A DNA stretch of 16,798 nucleotides. Source: JAIRTY01 sp050257395 (GTDB lineage Bacteria; Actinomycetota; Actinomycetes; Streptosporangiales; Streptosporangiaceae). The notes beneath the pieces were generated by a model, which searched no databases, was not told the DNA's origin, and worked only from the letters and a program-made list of their open reading frames with translations. Location of the stretch: assembly GCA_050257395.1 (NCBI GenBank), contig JBLMWU010000205.1, positions 1-16,798 on the forward strand, given 5' to 3'. The position numbers and the translations under genes were made by a program. Positions 1-6,071 of this stretch are shown one piece after another. Position 1 is the stretch's first letter, and the number at the start of each line of letters is the position of its first letter.

Positions 1-1101
1 ATGGACATCAAGGCGGAGGAGGAGGGCATAGCGGAGCTATGCGTGACGACGACAACGCCGCGGGACGCCCGTCCGGGCGACGCGCAGCAGGCCGAAGATC
101 GGCAGGACATGGCCTGGGTGAACGAAGAGACGGAGGCTGGTGTGCCTGAGACAGCCGACCCGGCGCAGGACGGGCCCGACGGGACCGGGCCCGGCGCGAC
201 CGGGCCCGCCGTGGGCGTGATCGGGCTCGGCACCATGGGCGGGGCCATGGCCCGGCACCTGCTGGCAGCCGGGTACCGGGTCACCGGGCGGGACGTGAGC
301 GAGCCGTGCGTGGGCGCCTTCACGGCCGCGGGCGGTGCCGCCGCGCCGTCCCCGGCCGCGGTGGCGGCCGTCGCTGACCTGGTCATCCTGTCCCTGCCCT
401 CGGTCGCGTCGTTCGCCGACGTGGTGAGCGGGCCGGACGGGCTGGTGGCGGCGGCCCGCCCGGGGCTGACCGTGATCGAGATGAGCACGCTCCCGCTGGA
501 CGTGAAGGAGCAGGCCGCCGCGGCGCTCGCGGAACGCGGCGCGGTGCTGCTCGACTGCCCGGTCAGCGGGACCGGGGCGCAGATCGTCACCAAGGACATC
601 GCCGTCTACACCAGCGGGGATCCGGCCGCGGTGGCACGGGCCGAGCCGGTGCTGGCCGCGTTCTCCCGGGCCCGCCTGCACGTGGGCGCGTTCGGGAACG
701 GCACCAAGCTCAAGCTCGTCGCCAACCTGCTGGTGGCGGTGCACAACGTGGCCGCGGCCGAGGCGCTGCTGCTGGCCGGGCGGGCCGGGCTGGACCTGCG
801 GGCCGCCCTGGCGGCCCTCACCTCGGGCGCGGGCACGTCCCGGATGCTGGAGGTGCGCGGGCCGCTGATGATCGAGGGCGAGTTCGGCGCGGCCATGCGG
901 GTGCAGACCTTCCAGAAGGACCTGGACATCATCGGCGACTTCGCCCGCCAGCTCGGCTGCCCCACCCCGCTGCTGTCCGTGGCCGCCCAGCTGAACCTGG
1001 CCGCGCTCGCCCAGGGCCACGCCAATGAGGACACCGCCAGCGTGTTCGCCGTGCTCCAGCAGCTCGCCGGCGGCCCTGATGCAGCGGGTCCGGCGGGCTG
1101 A
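1..1101 (+). CDS. NAD(P)-dependent oxidoreductase, 3-hydroxyisobutyrate dehydrogenase family
   Basis: This is a beta-hydroxyacid dehydrogenase of the 3-hydroxyisobutyrate/tartronate-semialdehyde type, which oxidises a small 3-hydroxy acid or reduces the semialdehyde in the cytoplasm. Numbering from the first ATG, the Rossmann motif GLGTMGG is at residues 75-81, the substrate-binding stretch DCPVSGTG at 185-192, and the catalytic lysine is K238 in GNGTKLKLVAN. QKDLDI near 305-310 is the usual family signature. The core matches the family's length of about 300 residues, but there are some 70 extra acidic, low-complexity residues before it. The true start may therefore be GTG at 142, which has GGAGG five bases upstream and gives 319 residues; GTG 43 and ATG 109 are other options. 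The window begins exactly at the first ATG, so its own ribosome site cannot be seen. Family assignment is firm; substrate is unknown. Confidence 0.9.
   Translation: MDIKAEEEGIAELCVTTTTPRDARPGDAQQAEDRQDMAWVNEETEAGVPETADPAQDGPDGTGPGATGPAVGVIGLGTMGGAMARHLLAAGYRVTGRDVSEPCVGAFTAAGGAAAPSPAAVAAVADLVILSLPSVASFADVVSGPDGLVAAARPGLTVIEMSTLPLDVKEQAAAALAERGAVLLDCPVSGTGAQIVTKDIAVYTSGDPAAVARAEPVLAAFSRARLHVGAFGNGTKLKLVANLLVAVHNVAAAEALLLAGRAGLDLRAALAALTSGAGTSRMLEVRGPLMIEGEFGAAMRVQTFQKDLDIIGDFARQLGCPTPLLSVAAQLNLAALAQGHANEDTASVFAVLQQLAGGPDAAGPAG
132..136 (+). promoter_or_regulatory. Ribosome binding site favouring an internal start
   Basis: GGAGG lies five bases before the in-frame GTG at 142. Starting there removes 47 acidic low-complexity residues and leaves a protein of near-normal length for the hydroxyisobutyrate dehydrogenase family. 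Confidence 0.4.
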
Positions 1102-1136
1102 AGCGGCCTCATGATCGCGCACTATGATGAATGACG

Positions 1137-1158
1137 CCGGTCCGGCAGCCGGGACCGG
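1137..1158 (+). terminator. Candidate hairpin terminator after the oxidoreductase gene
   Basis: CCGGTCC and GGACCGG form a perfect 7-bp stem around the 8-base loop GGCAGCCG, starting 35 bases after the stop codon. No clear run of T follows, as is common for GC-rich actinomycete hairpins, so termination is only an inference. Confidence 0.35.
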
Positions 1159-1179
1159 GCATGATTTGCGGCCCGGTGA

Positions 1180-1189
1180 GCGTTAACGC
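1180..1189. promoter_or_regulatory. Perfect palindrome GCGTTAACGC, candidate operator
   Basis: A perfect 10-bp palindrome lies 38 bases before the preferred start of the winged-helix gene. It is flanked by two direct copies of GCATGATT (1159-1166 and 1190-1197, 31 bases apart). The next gene encodes a DNA-binding-like protein, so self-regulation is possible but untested. Confidence 0.35.
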
Positions 1190-1190
1190 G

Positions 1191-1196
1191 CATGAT
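1191..1196 (+). promoter_or_regulatory. Candidate -10 element CATGAT for the winged-helix gene
   Basis: CATGAT, extended to CATGATTGC, ends 31 bases before the GTG at 1228. The same 9-mer lies at the same distance before the solute-binding-protein gene on the other strand (10921-10913). No good -35 sequence is spaced correctly here, so the call rests on the shared position. Confidence 0.25.
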
Positions 1197-1210
1197 TGCC
1201 GGAGACCGGC

Positions 1211-1218
1211 GGGAGGGG
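1211..1218 (+). promoter_or_regulatory. Ribosome binding site that sets the start at 1228
   Basis: GGGAGGGG lies nine bases before GTG 1228. The upstream in-frame ATG at 1192 has no purine-rich site before it, so the GTG is the better start. Confidence 0.6.
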
Positions 1219-1227
1219 AGCGCTGAC

Positions 1228-1965
1228 GTGGGCGACGGGAAGTCCGGGAGCAGGCGGCGGGCGGTGGGGACCCGCGACCGCGTCATGTCCCACCTGGTGA
1301 CGGCAGGAGAGATCAGGGACCCCAGCGGGATGGCCAGCACCGTGCTTGCCGTAGCGGTCGGCTACCCGGGCTCCAGCGTGGCGTTCGCGCAGCTGCTGTC
1401 CGGCATGGAACGGGCGGGCCTGATCGAGCGGGAGATCCGGGGCAAGCGCACGTACCGGATCGGCGCCGCCCCGGCGGCCGGCCGGAAGCTGGCCGCCCAG
1501 CAGGCGGGCCGGGAGCGGGCCCCGGGCCGCTCCGCCGCCGGGCACGCGGTGCCGGCCCGGCGTGGCGGGCGGGGCCAGGCAGCCGCTGGCCTGGTGATGC
1601 CCGCCGGGACGGGGGAACTCGACTATGACGAGCTGGCCCGGCGGCTGCTTATCCAGGTGGTGCAGCGGCTGACGGGCGCGCCGGCCGGCCCGGCCGGGGC
1701 GGAGCCCGGGGAGCACGATGCCGCCCTCCAGCAGACCGTGGCCAGCCTGGAGCAGAAGCTGGCCAGCGTGGAGTCCAGGCAGCAGCGGCTGACCGCGGAG
1801 AACGCCCAGCTGCGCGCTCAGCTGCGGGAGGCACAGGAGAGCCTCGCCCAGGCGCAGGAGCGCGCCGGGGCAAGCCAGCTCGACACCGCCGAGGTGCTGC
1901 TGCTGGAACGGCTGCTGTCACCCCTGCGCGAGCAGCACGGCAACCAGGAAGCCGGTGCGAGCTGA
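1228..1965 (+). CDS. Winged-helix and coiled-coil protein of unknown function
   Basis: The 245-residue product is not a family I can name. Residues about 15-80 look like a winged-helix DNA-binding fold: a helical start (TRDRVMSHLV), a segment resembling a recognition helix (SSVAFAQLLSGMERAGLI) and a strand-turn-strand wing (EREIRGKRTYRIG). A basic, Ala/Gly/Arg-rich linker covers about 85-125. A short conserved-looking helix (ELDYDELARRLLIQVVQRL) follows, and then a heptad-like coiled coil at about 165-215 rich in Q, E, L and A. This resembles a dimerising transcription factor or nucleoid-associated protein rather than an enzyme. The GTG at 1228 was preferred over ATG 1192 because of its strong ribosome site. 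A palindrome with flanking direct repeats just upstream is a candidate operator. The role is inferred only from the fold. Confidence 0.75.
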   Translation: MGDGKSGSRRRAVGTRDRVMSHLVTAGEIRDPSGMASTVLAVAVGYPGSSVAFAQLLSGMERAGLIEREIRGKRTYRIGAAPAAGRKLAAQQAGRERAPGRSAAGHAVPARRGGRGQAAAGLVMPAGTGELDYDELARRLLIQVVQRLTGAPAGPAGAEPGEHDAALQQTVASLEQKLASVESRQQRLTAENAQLRAQLREAQESLAQAQERAGASQLDTAEVLLLERLLSPLREQHGNQEAGAS

Positions 1966-1971
1966 CTTTCT

Positions 1972-2087
1972 GGCCCTCGCTTGCCTCCGGGCCGCTCGAG
2001 CCCGCCGTCTTCCCTCCTCGCTCCGGCTCCTTCGCCGCCTCGCTCGTCAGTCCAGACGGCGGCGCGGCCCTTTGGCTCGCTCCGGCC
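1972..2087. repeat. Extended imperfect inverted repeat in the intergenic region
   Basis: The gap at 1966-2195 holds no convincing gene. It contains an extended imperfect stem. Paired arms are 2002-2010 with 2054-2062 (CCGCCGTCT/AGACGGCGG), 1989-1995 with 2064-2070 (GGGCCGC/GCGGCCC), 1983-1985 with 2074-2076, 1979-1980 with 2079-2080, and 1972-1975 with 2084-2087. That gives about 25 pairs separated by small internal loops and a 43-base pyrimidine-rich apical loop. The 11-mer CTCGCTCCGGC occurs at 2017-2027 and 2076-2086. It could be a terminator, a structured RNA or a dispersed repeat of the MITE type; the sequence alone cannot decide. Confidence 0.5.
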
Positions 2088-2139
2088 TGGGCGCACCGCG
2101 CCCCTTGAGGCTGCGGCTGGCTGCCTGGCGGAGCCCAAT

Positions 2140-2145
2140 GATAAT
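2140..2145 (+). promoter_or_regulatory. Candidate -10 element GATAAT before the Gfo/Idh/MocA gene
   Basis: GATAAT sits 50 bases before GTG 2196 in an AT-richer patch. The hexamer 17 bases upstream (CTGGCT, 2117-2122) is a weak -35 at best. The surrounding ATGAT...ATCAT arms (2137-2155) could also be a binding site. Confidence 0.3.
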
Positions 2146-2182
2146 GTCCAATCATCTTGCGTGAGGTTCCTGATAGCGGGCC

Positions 2183-2190
2183 GGGAGGGG
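2183..2190 (+). promoter_or_regulatory. Ribosome binding site that sets the start at 2196
   Basis: GGGAGGGG lies five bases before GTG 2196, which begins just ahead of the Rossmann strand. The longer reading from TTG 2157 adds 13 residues unlike the family and has no such site. Confidence 0.6.
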
Positions 2191-2195
2191 CACTG

Positions 2196-3191
2196 GTGGA
2201 TTCGCAGCGGCTTGGGTGGGGGATCGTCGGGCTCGGCCGGATCGCGTCGTCGCAGATCGCGCCGGCCATCACCGCCAGCGGCAACAGCACGCTGATCAGT
2301 GTGGCCAGCCGGGACCAGACGCGGGCGGAGGAGTTCGCCGCGGCTCACGGCGCCGCCCGGGCCGTCGACGACTACGGCAAGCTGCTCGCCGACCCCGACG
2401 TGACGGCCGTGTACATCGCCACACCCAACGCGCTGCACGCGGACCAGGTGACCGCCGCCGCCAGGGCCGGCAAGCACGTGCTGTGCGACAAGCCGCTGGC
2501 GACCACGCCCGGCGACGCCGAGCGCTGCATCAGCGAGTGCCGGGCGGCGGGCGTGCGGCTGGGCATCACCTTCCAGACCCGCAACCACGACGGGCTGGCC
2601 GAGGCCGCGCAGCTGGTGCGGGACGGCGGCATCGGCAAGGTGGTCGCCGCCGAGGTGACCATGAGCGCCGGGCGGAACCTGCCCCGCGGCTGGCGGACCG
2701 ACCCGGCGCTGGCCGGGCTCGGCACCCTCAACAACATCGGCGTGCACGCGTTCGACGTGCTGCGCTACCTGACCGGCTCGGAGGTGTCCGAGGTGGTCGC
2801 GCTGGTGGACTCCGAGCCCGGCTACCAGATCGACACCACCGCGCTGGTGCTGCTGCGGTTCGCCAGCGGGACGCTGGCCTACGTCAACGCCAACCAGACC
2901 GTCCCGCATGCGCGCGACGACATCGTCCTGTACGGCAGCGAGGGCCGGATCCTCGGCCGCAACCTGTCCCGGCCCGACCGTGACGGCGCACTCGTCGTCA
3001 CCACCGCGGACGGCGAGCGCGAGACCCCGGCGTCCTCCCGCAAGGCGTACCAGCGGACCGTGGCGGCGTTCGCGGACGCGGTGCTGGCCGGGCGCGACCC
3101 GAGCCCGTCGGGTGAGGACGGCCTGCGCAGCGTGGAGCTGACCGCCGCGATCGCGGTGGCGCTCCGCGAGCGCCGGGTGGTCCCGCTCTAG
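2196..3191 (+). CDS. Gfo/Idh/MocA family NAD(P)-dependent oxidoreductase
   Basis: This is a cytoplasmic dehydrogenase of the glucose-fructose oxidoreductase / inositol dehydrogenase / MocA family, which acts on sugars, polyols and related hydroxy compounds. Counting from the GTG (331 residues), the N-terminal Rossmann motif is GWGIVGLGRIA at 7-17, and IATPNALH (74-81) is the usual strand and turn. CDKPLATT (97-104) is the EKP-type motif with its lysine at K99. The helix with the catalytic-region histidine reads NNIGVHAFD (H184, D187). The C-terminal beta-sheet domain is complete and length is normal. The cyclase gene follows after 29 bases on the same strand, so the two are probably co-transcribed. 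Substrate cannot be assigned. Confidence 0.92.
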   Translation: MDSQRLGWGIVGLGRIASSQIAPAITASGNSTLISVASRDQTRAEEFAAAHGAARAVDDYGKLLADPDVTAVYIATPNALHADQVTAAARAGKHVLCDKPLATTPGDAERCISECRAAGVRLGITFQTRNHDGLAEAAQLVRDGGIGKVVAAEVTMSAGRNLPRGWRTDPALAGLGTLNNIGVHAFDVLRYLTGSEVSEVVALVDSEPGYQIDTTALVLLRFASGTLAYVNANQTVPHARDDIVLYGSEGRILGRNLSRPDRDGALVVTTADGERETPASSRKAYQRTVAAFADAVLAGRDPSPSGEDGLRSVELTAAIAVALRERRVVPL

Positions 3192-3220
3192 GCGGTCCCC
3201 GCTACTGCCAGGGAGGCCCG

Positions 3221-3904
3221 GTGCGCATCATCGACCTGTCGCAGGAGATCGACACCGGCGTGCCGGTCTATCCCGGGCACCTCAAGACCGTGCTGTTCGA
3301 GCACGCGTCGCATGAGGAGACGGCGCCGCGGTTCGAGGGCGGTTTCTCGTTCCAGACCAAAGGCCTGCTGATGAACGACAACGGGCCGACCCACGTGGAC
3401 TCGTTCAGCCACCTCGATCCCGAGCCGGGCGCGGCGACCATCGACGAGATGCCGCTGGACCTGTTCTACGGGGACGCGCTGTGCCTGGACGTCTCCGGGG
3501 TGCCGCCGCGCACCGACATCGAGCCCGCGCACCTGGACGCCGCCCTGGCCGCCAGCGGCCAGCCGCTGCGGCCGGGCGACATCCTGCTGCTGCACACGGC
3601 CGCGTGGAACCGGCACGGCGGCACGCCCGCGTACCTGACCGAGTTCCCGGGCCTCGGCGAGGCGGGCAGCCTGTGGCTGCTCGCCCACGGGGTGAAGACG
3701 TTCGGGGTGGACAGCTGCACGCCGGACAACCCGGCCAGCCGCAGCTACCCGTGCCACATGATGTGCCGCCATCACCACGTGACGCACTACGAGAACCTGG
3801 CCAACCTGGACCAGGTCGCGGGGCGGCGGTTCGTGTTCGCCGGCTTCCCGCTCCGGCTCAAGGGCGCGCACGGCGGGCCCACCCGCGCGGTCGCCCTGCT
3901 CTAA
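3221..3904 (+). CDS. Cyclase family protein, kynurenine formamidase-like metallohydrolase
   Basis: This 227-residue protein belongs to the cyclase superfamily that includes bacterial kynurenine formamidase (KynB), which uses metal ions to hydrolyse amide or lactone-type bonds. It opens with RIIDLSQEIDTGVPVYPGH, typical of the family. The metal motif normally reads HxGTHxD; here it is NGPTHVD, so H58 and D60 are present but the first histidine is Asn54. Further ligands are H179 and E191, 12 apart as in KynB, within CHMMCRHHHVTHYENLANL. H64 follows the metal motif. The GTG start has GGGAGG about seven bases upstream. It sits between an oxidoreductase and the importer operon, which suggests work on an imported amide, lactone or ring compound, but tryptophan catabolism genes are absent. 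Family is firm; substrate unknown. Confidence 0.88.
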   Translation: MRIIDLSQEIDTGVPVYPGHLKTVLFEHASHEETAPRFEGGFSFQTKGLLMNDNGPTHVDSFSHLDPEPGAATIDEMPLDLFYGDALCLDVSGVPPRTDIEPAHLDAALAASGQPLRPGDILLLHTAAWNRHGGTPAYLTEFPGLGEAGSLWLLAHGVKTFGVDSCTPDNPASRSYPCHMMCRHHHVTHYENLANLDQVAGRRFVFAGFPLRLKGAHGGPTRAVALL

Positions 3905-3927
3905 TAACCCGACCCTAATGATCAGCA

Positions 3928-3957
3928 TTGACCGGCCGCAGGTGCCGTCGCTACGCT
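3928..3957 (+). promoter_or_regulatory. Probable promoter of the livHMGF operon
   Basis: TTGACC (3928-3933) and TACGCT (3952-3957) are separated by 18 bases, a fair match to the housekeeping actinomycete consensus. The pair lies between two direct copies of CTAATGAT (3915-3922 and 3956-3963), exactly 41 bases apart. The region sits just after the stop codon of the cyclase gene and before livH. Confidence 0.5.
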
Positions 3958-3970
3958 AATGATGATGAAA

Positions 3971-3982
3971 GGGATTAATCCC
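3971..3982. promoter_or_regulatory. Perfect palindrome GGGATTAATCCC, candidate operator of livH
   Basis: A perfect 12-bp palindrome starts 14 bases after the proposed -10 element, where a bound repressor would block early transcription. A looser GGGA/TCCC inverted pair follows at about 3999-4010. The regulator is not known; the GntR and XRE-cupin proteins encoded here are candidates. Confidence 0.4.
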
Positions 3983-4022
3983 GGCCGGCCAGCATATTGG
4001 GATTGACTCCCCGTGCGGACGT

Positions 4023-4030
4023 GAGGGGAG
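4023..4030 (+). promoter_or_regulatory. Ribosome binding site that sets the livH start at 4039
   Basis: GAGGGGAG lies eight bases before GTG 4039. The upstream TTG at 3997 would add 14 charged residues ahead of the first membrane helix and lacks a comparable site. Confidence 0.6.
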
Positions 4031-4038
4031 CCCGGACA

Positions 4039-4908
4039 GTGCCGCAGTTCATCGCCCAGACCCTGAACGGGCTGACCCTGGCCGGCATCATCTTCCTGGT
4101 CTCCAGCGGCTTCACCCTGGTGTTCGGCGTGATGCGGGTGACCAACCTGTCGCACGGCGCGGTCTACCTGCTCGGCGGGTACATCGGCTACTCCGTCATC
4201 ACCGCCAGCCACAACTTCTTCTACGGGCTGGCCGCCGCGGCGGCCTCGATGGCGGTGTTCGGGCTGCTGCTGGAGCGCACGCTGATCGCCCGGCTGCGCG
4301 GGCAGGAGATGTCGGAGCTGCTGGCCACGCTCGGCCTCATCTACGTGCTGGACGACGTGGCGCTGGCGATCTGGGGCGGCAGCCCGCTGACCATCAACCT
4401 GCCCGGCGTCCTCGGCAGGTCGACGACCCTGCCGATCGCCGGCGGCATCGTCTACCCGAACGGGCGGCTGTTCATCCTCGGCGTGTCCATCGTGCTCGCG
4501 CTGGGCCTGTACTACCTGCTGCGCCGGACCCGGGTCGGCGCGATCATCCGCGCGGGCGTGGACGACCGGGAGATGGTGAACGCGCTCGGCATCAACGTGC
4601 GGCGGGTCTTCACCCTGGTCTTCATGCTGGGCGCGCTGCTGGCGGGCTTCGCCGGGGTGCTCGGCGGCAGCGTGCTGAGCCTGTACACCGGCGGGGACAG
4701 CGACATCCTGCTGTTCGCGCTCGCGGTGGTGATCGTCGGCGGGCTCGGCAGCTACGAGGGCGCGATCATCGGCAGCATCGTCATCGGGCTGATCGACAAC
4801 TACGGCACCGCGTACTTCCCGGCCGTGGCCTACTCGATCCTGTTCATCCCGGTCATCCTCGTGCTGCTGGTGAAGCCGCAGGGCCTGCTCGGCAAGGCCA
4901 GCACGTGA
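4039..4908 (+). CDS. livH: Branched-chain amino acid-type ABC transporter permease LivH
   Basis: This is the first of two membrane subunits of a HAAT-family importer, the class that carries branched-chain amino acids, amides, urea or aromatic acids. The 289-residue product is strongly hydrophobic with about eight membrane segments. The N-terminal family signature is GLTLAGIIFLVSSGFTLVFG (11-30), followed by VMRVTNLSHGAVYLLGGY (31-48). The cytoplasmic coupling segment is at about IRAGVDDREMVNALGI, and the C-terminal signature is GSYEGAIIGSIVIGLIDNYG. A ribosome site fixes the start at GTG 4039. The last four bases overlap the livM start (GTGA), implying coupled translation. No substrate-binding protein gene precedes it; the likely partner is on the opposite strand at 9592-10884. 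The symbol denotes family position only. Confidence 0.93.
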   Translation: MPQFIAQTLNGLTLAGIIFLVSSGFTLVFGVMRVTNLSHGAVYLLGGYIGYSVITASHNFFYGLAAAAASMAVFGLLLERTLIARLRGQEMSELLATLGLIYVLDDVALAIWGGSPLTINLPGVLGRSTTLPIAGGIVYPNGRLFILGVSIVLALGLYYLLRRTRVGAIIRAGVDDREMVNALGINVRRVFTLVFMLGALLAGFAGVLGGSVLSLYTGGDSDILLFALAVVIVGGLGSYEGAIIGSIVIGLIDNYGTAYFPAVAYSILFIPVILVLLVKPQGLLGKAST

Positions 4909-6071
4909 CGGCCGCGGGCCAGGCCGGGGAAGCAGGCCCCGGGCAGGCCGAGGCAGGCCAGGCCGGACCGGGCCGGGCTGAGACAAGCACGGCTGGGACA
5001 GGCACGGCTGAGACAGGCACGGCTGGGGCGGGCACGGCTTTGGCGCACACGGCTGGGGCGGGCGCAGCGCCGGCCGGGCGGCCCCGGCTGGCCGTGGCCG
5101 CGCTGGAGCGCTCGCGCCGCCTGACCGGGCCGGTGGCGGGCGTGGCCGTGGCCGTGATCCTGGTGGTGCTGCTGCAGGGCAACGGCTTCACCTCCACCCT
5201 GATCCTGGACATGCTGGTCTACGCGATCGCCGCCATGTCGCTGGACTTCCTCGGCGGGTACGCCGGGCTGATCTCGCTCGGCCAGGCCGGGTTCCTCGGC
5301 GTCGGCGCCTACGGGGTGGCCATCGCGGAGGTCCACTTCCTCTCGCCGTGGGCGGCGGTGGGGATCGGGCTGGGCGTGGTGCTCGCCCTCGGCCTGGTGC
5401 TCGGGATCGTCGCGGTGCGGGTGCGCGGCATCAGCTTCGTCATCATCACCCTGGCCATGGGCCAGGTGCTGTGGGGGCTGGCCTACCAGTGGGTGGGGCT
5501 GAGCGAGGGGGACAACGGCATCCCGCTGCCCACACTGCCCGCGCTCGGGCCGTTCGACCTCAACGACCCGCTCACGCTGCGGATGACCGTGCTGGCGGTG
5601 TTCGCGGTGGTGGCGCTGCTGCTGGTGACGTTCACCCGGTCGCCGTTCGGGCTGTCGCTGCGGGGCATCCGGTCCAACGAGACCCGGCTGGCCGCGCTGG
5701 GGTACCGGACCGGCCTGCACCGCTACCTGGCCTGGGTGATCACGACGTTCTTCACCGGCGTCGCCGGGGTGCTGTACGTGTTCGTCAACCAGCTGATCAG
5801 CCCGACGACCATGGACTTCGCCGCGAACGGGCTGTTCGTGCTGATGGTGGTGCTGGGCGGGCTCGGCAGCATCTGGGGCCCGGCGCTGGGGGCGGTGGTG
5901 ATCGTCCTGTTCCAGCAGGAGCTGAGCATCTACCTGTCCCGCTGGCAGACCCTGATGGGCCTGACCCTGATCGCGGTCGTGCTGTTCAGCCCGGGCGGGC
6001 TGTGGGGGATGGTGCGGGCCGCCGGGCGCCGGCGCGACGCGCTGATCGCCCGGCTGCGGGAGTCCCGGTGA
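4905..6071 (+). CDS. livM: Branched-chain amino acid-type ABC transporter permease LivM with repeat-rich N-terminus
   Basis: This is the second membrane subunit of the HAAT importer. The hallmark LivM stretch GYAGLISLGQAGFLGVGAY is at residues 118-136, further membrane helices follow to the C-terminus, and GGLGSIWGPALGAVVIV is the conserved last-helix motif. The membrane domain starts near residue 75. Ahead of it is an unusual 60-residue Ala/Gly/Thr/Gln-rich extension containing six pentapeptide repeats (residues 26-55). The start is GTG 4905, overlapping the livH stop by four bases; no alternative start lies close to the membrane domain, although the extension may be partly a product of this choice. 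The stop overlaps the livG start in the same GTGA manner. Family is firm; the extension's role is unknown. Confidence 0.92.
   Translation: MTAAGQAGEAGPGQAEAGQAGPGRAETSTAGTGTAETGTAGAGTALAHTAGAGAAPAGRPRLAVAALERSRRLTGPVAGVAVAVILVVLLQGNGFTSTLILDMLVYAIAAMSLDFLGGYAGLISLGQAGFLGVGAYGVAIAEVHFLSPWAAVGIGLGVVLALGLVLGIVAVRVRGISFVIITLAMGQVLWGLAYQWVGLSEGDNGIPLPTLPALGPFDLNDPLTLRMTVLAVFAVVALLLVTFTRSPFGLSLRGIRSNETRLAALGYRTGLHRYLAWVITTFFTGVAGVLYVFVNQLISPTTMDFAANGLFVLMVVLGGLGSIWGPALGAVVIVLFQQELSIYLSRWQTLMGLTLIAVVLFSPGGLWGMVRAAGRRRDALIARLRESR
4980..5069 (+). repeat. Six 15-bp tandem repeats encoding pentapeptides in livM
   Basis: Six consecutive in-frame 15-base units encode ETSTA, GTGTA, ETGTA, GAGTA, LAHTA and GAGAA. 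The common DNA unit resembles GGGACAGGCACGGCT. Since the unit is a multiple of three, gain or loss of copies would keep the reading frame and change only the length of the N-terminal extension. Confidence 0.85.

Noticed and set aside
2133..2152. Fur-like box around AATGATAAT
   Set aside because: Nine consecutive bases fit the left part of the consensus but the right half does not match, and the downstream gene is not an iron gene.
1981..2295. Ser/Pro/Arg-rich frame of 104 codons in the 1966-2195 gap
   Set aside because: Low complexity, no ribosome site, overlaps the Gfo/Idh/MocA start and the inverted repeat.
3922..4986. Long minus-strand open frame opposite livH
   Set aside because: Composition is Gln/His/Asp/Arg-rich without motifs, typical of antisense frames in GC-rich DNA; the plus-strand permease is unambiguous.
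4980..5069. Possible CRISPR-like array
   Set aside because: The 15-base units are directly tandem without spacers and keep the livM frame; this is a coding repeat.
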